Origin: Eubacteriaceae bacterium
GTDB taxonomy: Bacteria > Bacillota > Clostridia > Lachnospirales > Lachnospiraceae
Direction of reading: 5' to 3'
NCBI GenBank assembly: GCA_910575665.1
Contig: CAJTFB010000023.1
Coordinates: 1-62,119, forward strand
Length of the DNA stretch: 62,119 bases
In this document: positions 9,463 through 19,900 of the stretch, one piece after another
Layout of the letters: each line of letters begins with the position of its first letter
How positions within the stretch are numbered: position 1 is the stretch's first letter
Position numbers and translations under genes: made by a program
The notes under the pieces: model-generated
The model's database searches: none
What the model was told of the DNA's origin: nothing
The model's input: only the letters and a program-made list of their open reading frames with translations

Positions 9463-10734
9463 TTATTCTTTTACCGGCAGCCACACGGTGATCCTCGTGC
9501 CAAGCCCTTCCCTGGACAGGATCTCAAAATGCCCCCGGTGTTTATCTACGATCCATTTGGCGATGGAAAGTCCAAGGCCGCTTCCTCCCGTACTGCTGTT
9601 TCGTGCCGCGTCCGACCGGAAAAACCGCTCGAAGATATGAATAACATCCTGTTCTTTCATCCCCTCACCGCTGTCCTGTACAGAAAAGAAAATCTCACTT
9701 TTCCCATTCTCCGCCTTTCCCACAGAAAATAGGATCTCATCTCCCTCTCTGCTGTACTTCATGGCATTATCCGTCAGTATGCGTATGGTCTGCTTGAGCA
9801 TGGTAGCATCTCCCGTTAGGAAAAATCTTCCTCTCTCCGGCTTTTTTAGGGCGTACCGATGATTTTCATCGATCATTCGGGACTCCTCATATACCTCCTT
9901 TACCAGTTCTTCCAGATCCACCTGTTCCTTTACCATCTGATTTTTTCCGCTGTCGGATCGGGCTAAAAACAATAACTGTTCTACGAGAGCCGACATATGT
10001 TCCGACTCATGTTTGATCGCCTCGATCCCCTCTTCCAGGACGGTCTCGTCCTCTTTTCCCCAGCGGTCCAGCATATTGGCATATCCCTGGATCACGGAGA
10101 TCGGTGTGCGGAGTTCATGGGAGGCATCCGACACAAAACGGGACTGCTGTCGGTAAGAATCCCTCATGCGGTCGATGAGATTATTCACCGCCTGTTCCAG
10201 TCCCTGCAGCTCCTTGTCCCCGATATGAAGATGCTCCCTGCCATCCTCCGGGTTTACATTGGAAATGGCATCCTCCAAAAGATGGAATTTACTCTCGTCA
10301 AAAGCGATACTACTCAGTTCTTCCGCCTTTTTTGCCAGCTCATTCAGGGGGTGAAGCTGATACCGGATCTTCTTTGCGCCACCGACCAGTTGACAGAACA
10401 GCGATAAGATCTGCACCGCCCCAGCGATACACAGGCACGCTGCCGCAAAGATAAGAAACATCGTCATATCTGCCTCCAGCACCCTGTCCTGTCCTCGGTC
10501 TACAATATAATATATACTCCCTGACGGATTTCTTCTCTCAAACCATCGGCTCACACCTCTCCACATAAAACTGCCAAAATGATTCCTTTCCACCGCCACA
10601 CACCAGGCGGCAGAAGCCAGTAAAAACATCCCCAGATCCATCCAGAAATAGGATGAAAACTGCTTCCAGACAATCTTTCCGTTGATCCTCCGGGCGATGG
10701 AGGACATTCTGCTACCCTCTTTCCCTTTACTCAT
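9463..10734 (-). CDS. Two-component sensor histidine kinase
   Basis: A 423-residue membrane sensor kinase. Two transmembrane segments (about 30-48 and 90-115) flank a short 40-residue external loop, so sensing may be within or close to the membrane. A HAMP-like linker leads to the HisKA domain with phospho-accepting H206 in SDASHELRTPISVIQGYAN. The HATPase domain carries LTDNAMKYS (N box), VQDSGEGM (G1) and GGSGLGLSIAK (G2). It follows the response regulator with an 8-base overlap, so the pair is translationally coupled. The input signal is unknown. Confidence 0.9.
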   Translation of the reverse strand: MSKGKEGSRMSSIARRINGKIVWKQFSSYFWMDLGMFLLASAAWCVAVERNHFGSFMWRGVSRWFERRNPSGSIYYIVDRGQDRVLEADMTMFLIFAAACLCIAGAVQILSLFCQLVGGAKKIRYQLHPLNELAKKAEELSSIAFDESKFHLLEDAISNVNPEDGREHLHIGDKELQGLEQAVNNLIDRMRDSYRQQSRFVSDASHELRTPISVIQGYANMLDRWGKEDETVLEEGIEAIKHESEHMSALVEQLLFLARSDSGKNQMVKEQVDLEELVKEVYEESRMIDENHRYALKKPERGRFFLTGDATMLKQTIRILTDNAMKYSREGDEILFSVGKAENGKSEIFFSVQDSGEGMKEQDVIHIFERFFRSDAARNSSTGGSGLGLSIAKWIVDKHRGHFEILSREGLGTRITVWLPVKE

Positions 10735-11440
10735 CTTCTGGCCTCTCTTCCCGGATCACATATCCCACTCCCCGCACGGTCTGTATCATCCGTATCCCAA
10801 AACGCTCGTCGATCTTGCTTCTGAGATACCGGATATAGACGTCGATCATATTGGTCTCCCCCATATAATCATAACCACATACCCGGTTCAGAAGCACTTC
10901 TCTGGTCATAACAATATTTTTATTCTCCAGCAGGATCTTTAACAGCTCAAACTCCCGGTTGGTCAGCTCCACCTGCTGGTCCGCCACCCTCACCTCATAC
11001 CGCCGGGTATCCATCATCAGCTCCCCGAACTCCAGACAGTTTTTCTTCTCTGCCGTCCCGACTGCCGGTCCCGTCACCGCCGCCTTTTTTAAAACCAGAC
11101 GGATTCTCGCCAGAAGTTCCTCGATGGCAAAGGGTTTTGTGATATAATCGTCAGCGCCTCCGTCCAGTCCTGCCACCTTATCCATAACAGCATCTCTGGC
11201 GGTCAGAAGGATCACTGGCAGGGTAGATGTCCTGCGGAGTCTCCGCAGCACCTCAAAACCATTGAGCTCCGGCAGCATAATATCCAGAAGCATTAGATCA
11301 TAGCTGCCCTTTTGAGCCTCTGCCAGTCCCTCCCGACCGTTGGCGCATTTACTTACCTCGTAACCCTCATGTTTCAATTCCAGCTCGATAAACCTTGCAA
11401 TCTTTTCCTCGTCTTCAACGATTAGTATCCTCTCCGCCAT
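10727..11440 (-). CDS. OmpR/PhoB-family response regulator
   Basis: A 237-residue transcription factor starting MAERILIVEDEEKIARF. The receiver domain has acidic residues in VEDEE, the phospho-acceptor Asp in DLMLLDIMLPELNG, and the conserved Lys in ADDYITKPF. The C-terminal winged helix has ELTNREFELLKILLENKN and ends with YIRYLRSKID...IQTVRGVGYVI, typical of the OmpR class. The start at 11440 is chosen because GGAG lies 7 bases upstream; the frame extends 14 codons further without a better site. The gene begins inside the end of the DUF4342 gene and overlaps the kinase gene, making a three-gene operon. Confidence 0.92.
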   Translation of the reverse strand: MAERILIVEDEEKIARFIELELKHEGYEVSKCANGREGLAEAQKGSYDLMLLDIMLPELNGFEVLRRLRRTSTLPVILLTARDAVMDKVAGLDGGADDYITKPFAIEELLARIRLVLKKAAVTGPAVGTAEKKNCLEFGELMMDTRRYEVRVADQQVELTNREFELLKILLENKNIVMTREVLLNRVCGYDYMGETNMIDVYIRYLRSKIDERFGIRMIQTVRGVGYVIREERPEDE

Positions 11441-11960
11441 CTGTAAACTCCTTTTTGATCTTTTCTGCGACATTGGATGCACTGTCCATCGCTTTGTTCA
11501 CATCCACTTCCACCTTGTCGATCCCCTCAAATGAATAGTGGCAGCCACAGAACAGTCCCACCAGCATAACCACAAAGACACACCAGAATGTGATAATAAG
11601 TATGATAACAAATACCGTAACTGGAACGCTGATGATCGTCTTGCCGCCGCGCTCCACTTTAAACAACGTCTCATTTCCCCTCTGGATCATACTTCCACAC
11701 CAGCTAAAAAAACTGTTCAATGTTTCACTAAACCCGCCGCGGTTCTTCTGGGTGGAGCTTGCCGCCTCCTCGATCTTCTCCGGCTCCTCATACTGTGTCG
11801 TATAACTGGTGTTTTTGGGTTCCTTTACCCTTCCCTGCTTTTCCAGATACACGATGGCGTCCAGAAGATCCCAGCCACACTCCTCCAGCGCCTGTTTCGC
11901 CTCCTCGTAGCTCACATCTGCCTTTTTTCTTAACCGTTCGACTTTTTCTAATTCGTCCAT
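11415..11960 (-). CDS. DUF4342-type protein with UBA-like domain and one membrane span
   Basis: A 181-residue protein starting MDELEKVERLRKKADVSYEEAKQALEECGWDLLDAIVYLEKQG, which matches the UBA/TS-N-like fold of DUF4342. A Glu/Ser-rich linker follows, then one hydrophobic span (VPVTVFVIILIITFWCVFVVMLVGLFCG) and a charged tail. GGAGG precedes the chosen ATG by 5 bases; an upstream in-frame ATG lacks that spacing. It overlaps the response regulator start by 26 bases, suggesting that the three proteins work together. It could help sense or tune envelope state for the kinase, but no function is established from sequence. Confidence 0.75.
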   Translation of the reverse strand: MDELEKVERLRKKADVSYEEAKQALEECGWDLLDAIVYLEKQGRVKEPKNTSYTTQYEEPEKIEEAASSTQKNRGGFSETLNSFFSWCGSMIQRGNETLFKVERGGKTIISVPVTVFVIILIITFWCVFVVMLVGLFCGCHYSFEGIDKVEVDVNKAMDSASNVAEKIKKEFTDGGEDTNR

Positions 11961-12091
11961 ACAATCCTCCATTTCCCCACATCTGCCGGATGTGGCTCTC
12001 CGTTTGATATTTATATCATAATGTATCCGAATTAAAAGATAATTGACGAAACATTAAAATTAGATTAAAAATTAATTTATTTTCTAAGTTA

Positions 12092-13486
12092 TTACTCCGA
12101 AACCAGATTATTGAGCCACATCCCCCGTACCAGAAGCACAAATCCCACCGCTGCTTTTATGACGTCCACGCCGCAGCAGACAAAATAAAGGGGAACAATA
12201 GGCAGACCGGTATACCTGGATAAGCACCAGGCAAGAGGGATCGACACCGTCCAGATAAATCCACTGTCAAACAAAAAGGTGATAATGGTCTTCCCTCCGG
12301 AACGGATCGTAAAATAGGCAGCGTGCAAAAAAGCATTCACCGGCATATACACCGCCAGAATAAGAATAAACCTGGTCGCGAGATGTCGTATATTCTCAGA
12401 AGTCTCGTATACCTGTGGGAACATAAACGCCGCCCCTGCCAGAAGCATCGCCACCCCCACACAGATTCCGGTGGAACAGAATATGATCCGGTATGCGCTT
12501 CTTTTTGCCTCCTCCATCTTTCCAGCGCCCAGAAGCTGTCCGACGATGATCGCCACACTATTTCCGATGGAAAGAAATACGACATTAAAAAGATTGTTCA
12601 GTGTATTGGAGATATTCATGGCGGCGACTACCTCCAGCCCGCGCACCGAATAACACTGCATAAGCATTGCCATGCCCGCTGCCCAGAACCCCTCATTCAG
12701 CAGCAGAGGCGTTCCCCGCACCAGAATTTTCTTTACCAGTTCAGCCGGGATATAGAGACTCTGGTACAACCCCCGGATAAAGGTATTCTTCTCATGGTTC
12801 CGATGAGTCCAGACCAGAATGATCGTCATCTCCACCAGTCTCGCCGCCACCGTACCAATAGCGGCGCCGCTGGCACCCAGGGCAGGCGCCCCGAATTTAC
12901 CATAGATCAGGATGTAGTTTAAGATCAGGTTTACCAGCACAGACACCAGACCCGCCTTCATCGGCACTAGCGTCTGCCCCGTCTCTTTTAACGTACCGGC
13001 ATATACCTGGACAACCGCAAAAGGAATAAATGAGATCATCACAATGTGCAGATAATCCAGTCCATACCCTAACGTGTTGACGATACTTCCCACGCTCCCC
13101 TCCTGGTGCAGATAGAGCTGGATCAGAGAGTTACCAAAAGTCCCCATAACCAAAAGCCCAATTATGGTGATAACCCCGCAGCAGATCAGTTTGAACCTCA
13201 CCGTATACCGCACTCCCTCATCATTTCTCTGACCAAAATACTGCGCCGTAAAAATACCTGGTCCCGACACCGCGCCAAATACCAGAAGATTGTATACAAA
13301 AACTAACTGATTGGCGATGGCAACTCCCGTCATCTGCTCCGTTCCCACCTGTCCCACCATGATATTGTCCAGCATACTGGCAAAATTCGTGATCCCCATC
13401 TGGATCATCATAGGGACGGCGATGCCAAACAGGCGGCGGTAAAAAGTCCTGTCCCCGATCAATTTTTCTCTTACTTTATGATTCAC
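12092..13486 (-). CDS. MATE family efflux transporter
   Basis: A 464-residue multidrug and toxin extrusion protein with about 12 hydrophobic spans arranged as two similar halves. Family features include PMMIQMGITNFASMLDNIMVGQVGTEQMTGVAIANQ at the start, GASGAAIGTVAARLVE in the first half, and AVYMPVNAFLHAAYFTIRSGGKT in the second. MATE proteins exchange Na+ or H+ for cationic or other small molecules. The start codon is GTG, preceded by GGAGG 6 bases upstream, and it overlaps the end of apbE by 11 bases. It is the last gene of a pgeF-queH-apbE-MATE string. The substrate is unknown. Confidence 0.9.
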   Translation of the reverse strand: MNHKVREKLIGDRTFYRRLFGIAVPMMIQMGITNFASMLDNIMVGQVGTEQMTGVAIANQLVFVYNLLVFGAVSGPGIFTAQYFGQRNDEGVRYTVRFKLICCGVITIIGLLVMGTFGNSLIQLYLHQEGSVGSIVNTLGYGLDYLHIVMISFIPFAVVQVYAGTLKETGQTLVPMKAGLVSVLVNLILNYILIYGKFGAPALGASGAAIGTVAARLVEMTIILVWTHRNHEKNTFIRGLYQSLYIPAELVKKILVRGTPLLLNEGFWAAGMAMLMQCYSVRGLEVVAAMNISNTLNNLFNVVFLSIGNSVAIIVGQLLGAGKMEEAKRSAYRIIFCSTGICVGVAMLLAGAAFMFPQVYETSENIRHLATRFILILAVYMPVNAFLHAAYFTIRSGGKTIITFLFDSGFIWTVSIPLAWCLSRYTGLPIVPLYFVCCGVDVIKAAVGFVLLVRGMWLNNLVSE

Positions 13487-14495
13487 TGTTTTCCTCCATT
13501 TCTATTCCCTCCGAAGTCCAGACCTGGGATTTTGTATCCACCAGCACCAGCTGAATCTCCGGATGAGAGGCAGCAAATTGAACTGCCTTCTCTTTCCCCA
13601 TCACAAACAGGGCAGTGGCAAGGCTGTCCGCCGCGACACCGTCCTCTCCAATAACCGTAACACTGGTAAGATCGCTCTGCGCCGGCGCTCCGGTCCTTTT
13701 ATCTATAATATGATGATATACCTTTCCATTCTTCTCAAAATATCTCTGATAGGAACCAGAAGTAATCACCGCCTTTTCCCCGATGCGTATCGTTCCCAAC
13801 ACGCTGGTTCCGTCCGAAGGATCGGTAATGCCTACCATAAACGGCGTTCCATCTGGTTTTTTCCCGAAGGTCTGTACGTTTCCACCCAGAGACACCACCG
13901 CCGCCTGGGCGCCTCCTTCCCGAAACAGTTCCGTCAGTTTCTGGGAGAGATATCCTTTGGCGATGCCGCCTAGATCGATCTCCATTCCCTCAGGCAGCGT
14001 CACCCTATTGTCCGGCTCTAGCCGGATTTTCGAGGCATCCACCTTTTCTAACAGACGCCCAAGCTCCTCTGGTTCTGGTACCCGGTACTCCTCCTTTGTA
14101 AATCCCCAAGCACGCACCAGGGGATAGATGGATATGTCAAAGAGTCCTTCCGTCTTTTTTGATATCTCGATGCTTTTCTGAATCAGCTCATAGGTTTCCG
14201 GAGACACCTGTACCGCTCTGCCCGACGACTGGTTTAATTTCGCCACATCACTGGTCCTGGTATTGACGGAAAAAAGTCCCTCATATTTTTGAACCAACTG
14301 TTTGGCCTCTGTCAGCAGTTCCGATGCCGATTCTCCGTACACCGTCAGATCCATTATGGTATCCATGGCAAAGATCTCTGCCGTCTCCTTCTCCGAAATG
14401 GGTGTACTCCCACAACCTGTTACTGTTATCAAAACCAGGCATACCAATGCCACCACACACAACATTATCCCACTTTTTCTTATCTTTTTCCTCAT
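13476..14495 (-). CDS. apbE: FAD:protein FMN transferase (ApbE lipoprotein)
   Basis: ApbE transfers FMN from FAD to a Thr/Ser of target flavoproteins such as Rnf or Nqr subunits outside the membrane. The 339-residue protein has a lipoprotein signal peptide ending in the lipobox VTGC. It has the family opening EIFAMDTIMDLTVYG, the substrate-binding EIDLGGIAKGYLSQKL, LGGNVQTFG, and the C-terminal ADSLATALFVMG. The ATG at 14495 overlaps the queH stop as ATGA and has GGAGG 7 bases upstream; an earlier Met is too close to that site. No Rnf or Nqr genes are in the window, so its target must be encoded elsewhere. Confidence 0.93.
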   Translation of the reverse strand: MRKKIRKSGIMLCVVALVCLVLITVTGCGSTPISEKETAEIFAMDTIMDLTVYGESASELLTEAKQLVQKYEGLFSVNTRTSDVAKLNQSSGRAVQVSPETYELIQKSIEISKKTEGLFDISIYPLVRAWGFTKEEYRVPEPEELGRLLEKVDASKIRLEPDNRVTLPEGMEIDLGGIAKGYLSQKLTELFREGGAQAAVVSLGGNVQTFGKKPDGTPFMVGITDPSDGTSVLGTIRIGEKAVITSGSYQRYFEKNGKVYHHIIDKRTGAPAQSDLTSVTVIGEDGVAADSLATALFVMGKEKAVQFAASHPEIQLVLVDTKSQVWTSEGIEMEENSES

Positions 14496-15127
14496 TTGCA
14501 TTCCTCCCGTCCCTGTGCCGCCTCTCTCGAATACACACAGCCACAGTAATTTTGCCGATATAAATGATATTCCCTGGAGAGCTCGATGCTTCTCTTATAC
14601 CCGTTTCTCTTCTTAAAATCCGATGGAAGATAGGAAATGCCATATTCTTTAGACAGCGTCTCCCCGATATCCATCAGCTTGTCCGCATTTTTATGGGGAC
14701 TAATAGATAAAGTGGTACAGAAATAATCGGCCCCATCTTTTGCTGCCATCTCAGCAGTCTTTCGAAGCCGCATATCATAGCATCGAAAACAACGTCTTCC
14801 ACACTCTGGCTCCTTCTCAAGCCCTTCCGCCATCTCAAAAAACAGCCTATTATCGTAATCCCCATCCAACAGCTGCACCGGATTGGGATAATGGTTCTCC
14901 TCCACGAGACGGATCAGTTCCGCCTTCCTTTTCTTATATTCCTCTGGTTCGGTAATATTCGGATTATAAAAATACAGGACGATGTCAAAATAGGCAGAGA
15001 GGTACTCCAGTACATAACTGCTGCAGGGAGCACAGCAGCAGTGTAGAAATAGTCTCTTCTTTTGATTTTCCTTTACGATCTGTTCCAGTAATTGATCTAA
15101 TTCTTTCTGGTAATTTCTATGATTCAT
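14492..15127 (-). CDS. queH: Epoxyqueuosine reductase QueH
   Basis: QueH (former DUF208) catalyses the last step of tRNA queuosine synthesis, reducing epoxyqueuosine with an Fe-S cluster. The 211-residue protein begins MNHRNYQKELDQLLEQI and carries the expected cysteine pairs: LFLHCCCAPCSSYVLEYL near the N-terminus and ECGRRCFRCYDMRL in the middle. FYNPNITEPEEYKKRK and TTLSISPHKN are also typical. The frame is open further upstream, but the ATG at 15127 has GAGG 6 bases before it and matches the family start. It lies between pgeF and apbE in one operon. Confidence 0.93.
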   Translation of the reverse strand: MNHRNYQKELDQLLEQIVKENQKKRLFLHCCCAPCSSYVLEYLSAYFDIVLYFYNPNITEPEEYKKRKAELIRLVEENHYPNPVQLLDGDYDNRLFFEMAEGLEKEPECGRRCFRCYDMRLRKTAEMAAKDGADYFCTTLSISPHKNADKLMDIGETLSKEYGISYLPSDFKKRNGYKRSIELSREYHLYRQNYCGCVYSREAAQGREECK

Positions 15128-15162
15128 CCCTAACCTCACTTCTCTCGTATCATGACTCTGTC

Positions 15163-16005
15163 TTAGCTCGGTTCCTTCAATCCGATCACCGCCGCCAGGT
15201 TTCCTCTCTTTCCCTTTGTATATCGGTGGGAAAACAAAAGCTCTGGATATTCGTTGGTACACAAACCGCTGACGGCAATATGCTCTGGCTTCATGCCGGC
15301 CTCCCGCAGAATAATCTCATTGGCATGCCAGAGGTCCAGCTGATAATGGCCATTTTGTTTTTCCTCGTAGATCTGATCCCAGTCCGCTTTGTCAAAAACT
15401 TTTTGAAACTCTGCGATCACATCTGCACTGACCTCATAACAGCTCTGGCAGATCGAAGGTCCGATCACGGCCCGCAGATCTTCCGGACGGGAGCCAAATT
15501 CCAGGCGCATCCGCTCCACCATCTTCTCACCCATCCGCAAAACTGTTCCCCGCCATCCGGAATGTGCATTTCCCACCGCATGCCGCACTGGATCATAAAA
15601 GATCAGCGGCACACAGTCGGCAAAAAAAGTCATCAGCATCACTCCCGGCTCATCAGTCACCAGACCATCGGTCTCCCGGATGCGGCGATTGTCCTCAAAC
15701 ACTTCCCCGGTATCCGCCTTCCCCACCCGGAGAATCTCCGTCCCATGGACCTGGTCTGTCAACACCAGCTGTTCTGGCTCATATCCCAGCGCCTTTGCCA
15801 GCAAACAATGATTCCTCTTCACATCCTCTGGACGATCTCCCCTGGTGAAGCTTAAATTCATCGCAGCACAGTCACCACGGCTCACTCCGCCCAGTCTGGT
15901 AGAAAAGCCATGTATGACCAGATATCCGTCAAACAGCGGAAACTGCAGATAAGGCACCCCCTCTGCGTCTATATATCTAAAATTTTGATTTGATTTAAAT
16001 ATCAT
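15163..16005 (-). CDS. pgeF: Peptidoglycan editing factor PgeF (YfiH/laccase-domain)
   Basis: A 280-residue multicopper-oxidase-like protein of the YfiH/PgeF family, which removes wrongly incorporated residues from UDP-MurNAc peptides. Diagnostic motifs are LVLTDQVHGTEI, FFADCVPLIFYD, GNAHSGWRGTVLRMGEKMV and AVIGPSICQSCYEVSADV, which together supply the His/Cys metal-binding set. CTNEYPELLFSHRYTKGKRGNLAAVIGL is the usual C-terminus. It is the first gene of the leftward string pgeF-queH-apbE-MATE and is divergent from the phospholipase-like gene across a 90-base promoter region. Confidence 0.92.
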   Translation of the reverse strand: MIFKSNQNFRYIDAEGVPYLQFPLFDGYLVIHGFSTRLGGVSRGDCAAMNLSFTRGDRPEDVKRNHCLLAKALGYEPEQLVLTDQVHGTEILRVGKADTGEVFEDNRRIRETDGLVTDEPGVMLMTFFADCVPLIFYDPVRHAVGNAHSGWRGTVLRMGEKMVERMRLEFGSRPEDLRAVIGPSICQSCYEVSADVIAEFQKVFDKADWDQIYEEKQNGHYQLDLWHANEIILREAGMKPEHIAVSGLCTNEYPELLFSHRYTKGKRGNLAAVIGLKEPS

Positions 16006-16025
16006 TTTTTCCCCTTTCTGTTCAC

Positions 16026-16055
16026 TTGCATAACTTTCACAGAATATAGTATACT
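16026..16055 (+). promoter_or_regulatory. Promoter of the phospholipase C-like gene
   Basis: TTGCAT (16026-16031) and TATACT (16050-16055) are 18 bases apart, 40 bases before the rightward gene. The same AT-rich stretch probably also holds the divergent pgeF promoter. Confidence 0.45.
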
Positions 16056-16095
16056 ACATTCATATAAGATTGAACAGAAAAAATGGAGGGATTTT

Positions 16096-16935
16096 ATGCC
16101 ATCACTATACGCTCACCACTCCTTTGGGAAAGAAATATACAAAAAACTTCCAGAGGATCTCAAGCAAATCATCCGAAAATACCCGAACGCTTTTAATGCT
16201 GGACTCCAGGGACCTGATTTCCTATTCTTCTATCGTCCCTTTATCAAATGCGGCCCCAACAAACTGGGTCGCTCCCAGCACAGCCAGCCTTTTTGTGATT
16301 TTCTGGAGAGAGTGCGCCCGGTGATCCGCAAAAAAGGGAAGGACTGTGGGGAATATGCCTATCTCCTCGGCTTTATCTGCCATTTTATGCTGGACAGCGA
16401 AAGCCATACCTATGTCAACAAAAAAGCGAAAGAACCCGGCTATAATCACCTCGTGATGGAAATTGAATTTGATCGATATCTCATGAAAAGAGATGGCAGA
16501 AATCCACTTCTCTATCCCGCGTGGAAACATATCACCTGGGACAAAGATACGCTGGATGCCATTCACGGGATCTATGGCTTTTTTGAGCTTTCAAGGGAAA
16601 AAATCAAAAAATCCCTGCGATCCATGTCCTTTATCAAATGGTTTTTTACCACGGGAAGAACCTTCCGCCGGTTATTTATCCGTCTCGGTATGTTCGTATC
16701 CTGCCACTATAAAAAACTGGAGGGACATATGATGGATCTGGTGCCAAAAGGAAATGCCAAAGAGACAAACCGCATTTTAGACAAAATCTATCATAACACC
16801 CTTGGCATGTGTCTGGATATGATCCATCAGTTTGATGCCGTCATTCTCACAAATTCCCCATTCCATGAACGGTTTGGCACGAACTTTAAAAGCAATGAAC
16901 AAATCCCAGGCGAAAGCAGTCCCCAAGCATCCTGA
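16096..16935 (+). CDS. Zinc-dependent phospholipase C family protein
   Basis: A 279-residue protein of the zinc-dependent phospholipase C/nuclease-like fold. It starts MPSLYAHHSFGKEIYKKL and has the pattern NAGLQGPDFLFFYRPF, then GFICHFMLDSESHTYV (HxxxDxxxH metal-site pattern) and HLVMEIEFDRYLM. There is no signal peptide, so a cytoplasmic hydrolase role is more likely than a toxin. GGAGGG precedes the ATG by 5 bases. It is a single-gene unit, ending in the hairpin at 16921-16952. The motif resembles the one in the C-terminal part of the secreted protease at 5587-9309. Confidence 0.8.
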   Translation: MPSLYAHHSFGKEIYKKLPEDLKQIIRKYPNAFNAGLQGPDFLFFYRPFIKCGPNKLGRSQHSQPFCDFLERVRPVIRKKGKDCGEYAYLLGFICHFMLDSESHTYVNKKAKEPGYNHLVMEIEFDRYLMKRDGRNPLLYPAWKHITWDKDTLDAIHGIYGFFELSREKIKKSLRSMSFIKWFFTTGRTFRRLFIRLGMFVSCHYKKLEGHMMDLVPKGNAKETNRILDKIYHNTLGMCLDMIHQFDAVILTNSPFHERFGTNFKSNEQIPGESSPQAS

Positions 16936-16952
16936 AACCAGGATACTTGGGG
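16921..16952 (+). terminator. Intrinsic terminator after the phospholipase-like gene
   Basis: CCCCAAGCATCCTG and CAGGATACTTGGGG form a 14-base stem with one mismatch around AAAC, followed by ACTTTATT. The stem overlaps the stop codon at 16933-16935. Confidence 0.75.
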
Positions 16953-16988
16953 ACTTTATTCATATACAACACCAAATATACATAAAAT

Positions 16989-19900
16989 CTATTTGATCTT
17001 AATCGTAATCGTCTTCTTTACTTTTTTAACCTTTGCTGTCACCTTTACTTTTCCTTTTTTCAAGGCTTTCAGTTTGGCTTTCTTACTACCCTTACTCGTA
17101 ATCTTAGCCAGCTTTTTCTTATTGACTGACCATTTCACTTTTCCAGAGACATTGGTGAGCTTTGCCTTCAATGTAATGCTCTTACCCTTTTTAACCGTCT
17201 TCTTTGCTGTGATCTTGATCGAAGCTTTTTTCTTCTTCACCGTTGGAGTGGCAGTCGGAGGCACAGTGGTCTGCGGTTTATCAGCAGGCGGATTTGTACC
17301 TGGTCCCTGTGGTGCTGGTGTCGGAGCAGGTGTCTGCGCCGGCGCTTCCACTTCCCGCTGGATCTTAACGGTATAATTTTTCATCGTCACATGATCTTCT
17401 GCATATACCTTCAAGGATAATATAGTCGTATCAGCTTTCAGAGAATATACCTGGGCTTTGGCGTCATTGATCAGCTCATCATTGACATAGACAAGTCCAT
17501 ATCTATCTGCAATATCAAATTTAAGCTTCGTACTCTCCGTATTGGCCGGCAGCGTTACCGTAAATTCCTCTCCGCTCTGAGCCACGGTTCCATTGTTACA
17601 TGTAACTGCATTCAGAGAAGCGTTATTGTTGTAATTGATTGTCGTAAACAGACCACCTACCAGGCGGGCGCTGTCTGCTGTGGCAGAAGCACTCTCAAAC
17701 TTCAGAACAACTACTGTATAATCCTTACCTTCAACCTGAATGGTCTTTATGTTCTTTTCCAGAACATCGGCAGGGATCTCAAAGGACTCTGAATAAAATG
17801 CCTCTACTCCTGTGTAGTTCAAGGTCTTTTCAGCAATCACTGTATTCCCCACAGAGATCTTAATGGTCTTGCCATTATCTTCTTTGGCAAACTGGCAGAG
17901 AACGGAATTCTTCTTTTCCTGATTCACAATCATATTGTAAGCGAAGTATCCGCCCGCTTTGGCAAGACGAGTACTGCCTCCGCCATCGATGGTTCCAGCT
18001 TCTGAATTACTCTCATCCATCTGATGAATGTCATCTTTTTCATACTGTCCATAACCCGGCTGGGTGGAATCAACTTTGCTGGCATTCAGTCTTCCATTTT
18101 CTTTATTTGCCAGAATCTCTCCCTCGTCAACCGTCTCAAAAGGACTCTTAAAGTACCAGTAAATACCATATCTCTCATCATTCAATGTATTAAAGGGAAC
18201 AAAAGTCAGTGTCTCCCCAAAGAGTTCTTCTGCATCCGTACCTTTTAGTTTAAAGGTAAGAGTATCTGCAGACGTATCTCGAACAAGATAGGTATTGATA
18301 TCTGCAATAAATTCATCCATCGTAAGCATTTCCTGAATGGTCAGTGTCTCATTTCCCAGAGGCGTCGCAGCTTTTGAATCTCCATACGAAATACGAATAT
18401 CCTCTTCCTGGGAACCAACCACCTTATACAATGGCGCTGTCAGATTTGCACCCGCCCATGTTGTTTGATCCATTTTTTGCGTCCCAAGTCTGGCTGCCAA
18501 AACCGTTGGACCATACTGGAATCCATAAACTGTATTATTATCCGGAAGACCAACTGCCTTTACTTCCATAGGATACTTGATCGAAATCTCATCGTTTTCT
18601 TTCCAGTCCCTTGTGATGGAAATATAGCCATTGGAGCTGACTGCATCTTTTATCTCTTCTCCGTTCACTTTTACAGTTACCTTGCCACAGGCCCAGTCGG
18701 GTACCCGCAGGGCAATGGCCGCGTTGGAGGAAGCTACACCATTTAACAAATGCATTTTGAAGGATGCTTCCTCAGAATTTGTCACATCGGAATTCTGTGT
18801 GATCTCAAGGTTTTTCTCATTCCATTTTACCCGGGAAGCCACATACTGGTTTACAACCAGTGTCGAATCGTTATGGAAATAAATACTGTCTCCCAATTTT
18901 GTAAAGTTTTCCATACCACTTCCGGTACAGCACCAGAACATGTTATTTGCTGGATCTGGATTTCCAAAAGTCTTATAATATCCAGTTGCCATCGGAATAA
19001 AATAAGCAGCTGCGGCACCATCATCTGCCTTTACCGCTCCCATGATGGAATTTCTAAGTGTGGTCTCATAGTAATCAGAATATTTCTTCTCTCCAGTAAG
19101 TTTATACAGTTCACGTGCTAATTTCAGCATGTTGTGGGCACAGCAACTCTCACATGTTGTCTTGGTACGTGTAGCATCTAGCTTCTCCTCCTCACGGAAA
19201 TGCTCCATTACACTGACCCCGCCCGTGATATAAGCATATTTATCTACTGCCATGTCAAAGAATTTTTCAGCCCATTCCAGGTACACTTCATCTCCCTCAC
19301 CCAGTTCGTCTTTTGCCTTCAATACAGAATAACGTTTTAAGGCTCCCACAAACTTAGGAATCGTGGTGTTGGCATGCTTACCATTCAGTTTGTCAGCTTT
19401 ACCAGATGTAACATCCTTAAAAAGGTCTGTCTGATCAAACTTGTGAGCGCTCTCCAGATATCTCTCATCCCCTGTATAGTAATACAGATCATACAGACAA
19501 TCGTTCATTCCGCCATACTCAGTCCATAACACACGATTGTTTGTGGAAGTGTTCCACTTGCTGGAGCGGTTGTAGATCCAGTCACCGAGACCTTTCGCAA
19601 CTTCTAGAGCCTCTTCATTTCCCGTGTATTTGTATGTATCCACCAAACCGGTCAGCATCTTGTGCATATTATACCAGGGCACCCATGTATCCCCGGTTGC
19701 TTTTCCCTCGATAATATCAAACTGTAACTCCACATTTTGAGGATCCTTAATCTGAGCGCCGAAGATAAATCCCGTACCGAGTTCATCCTGGCACTCCTTC
19801 AGACCGGAGATCAGCGCCGCTGACTTCTCTTTCAATTCCTCGTCTCCCACAGCCCTAACTGCCTGTGCAACTGCGGAGAGATAGTGACCAACACTATGAC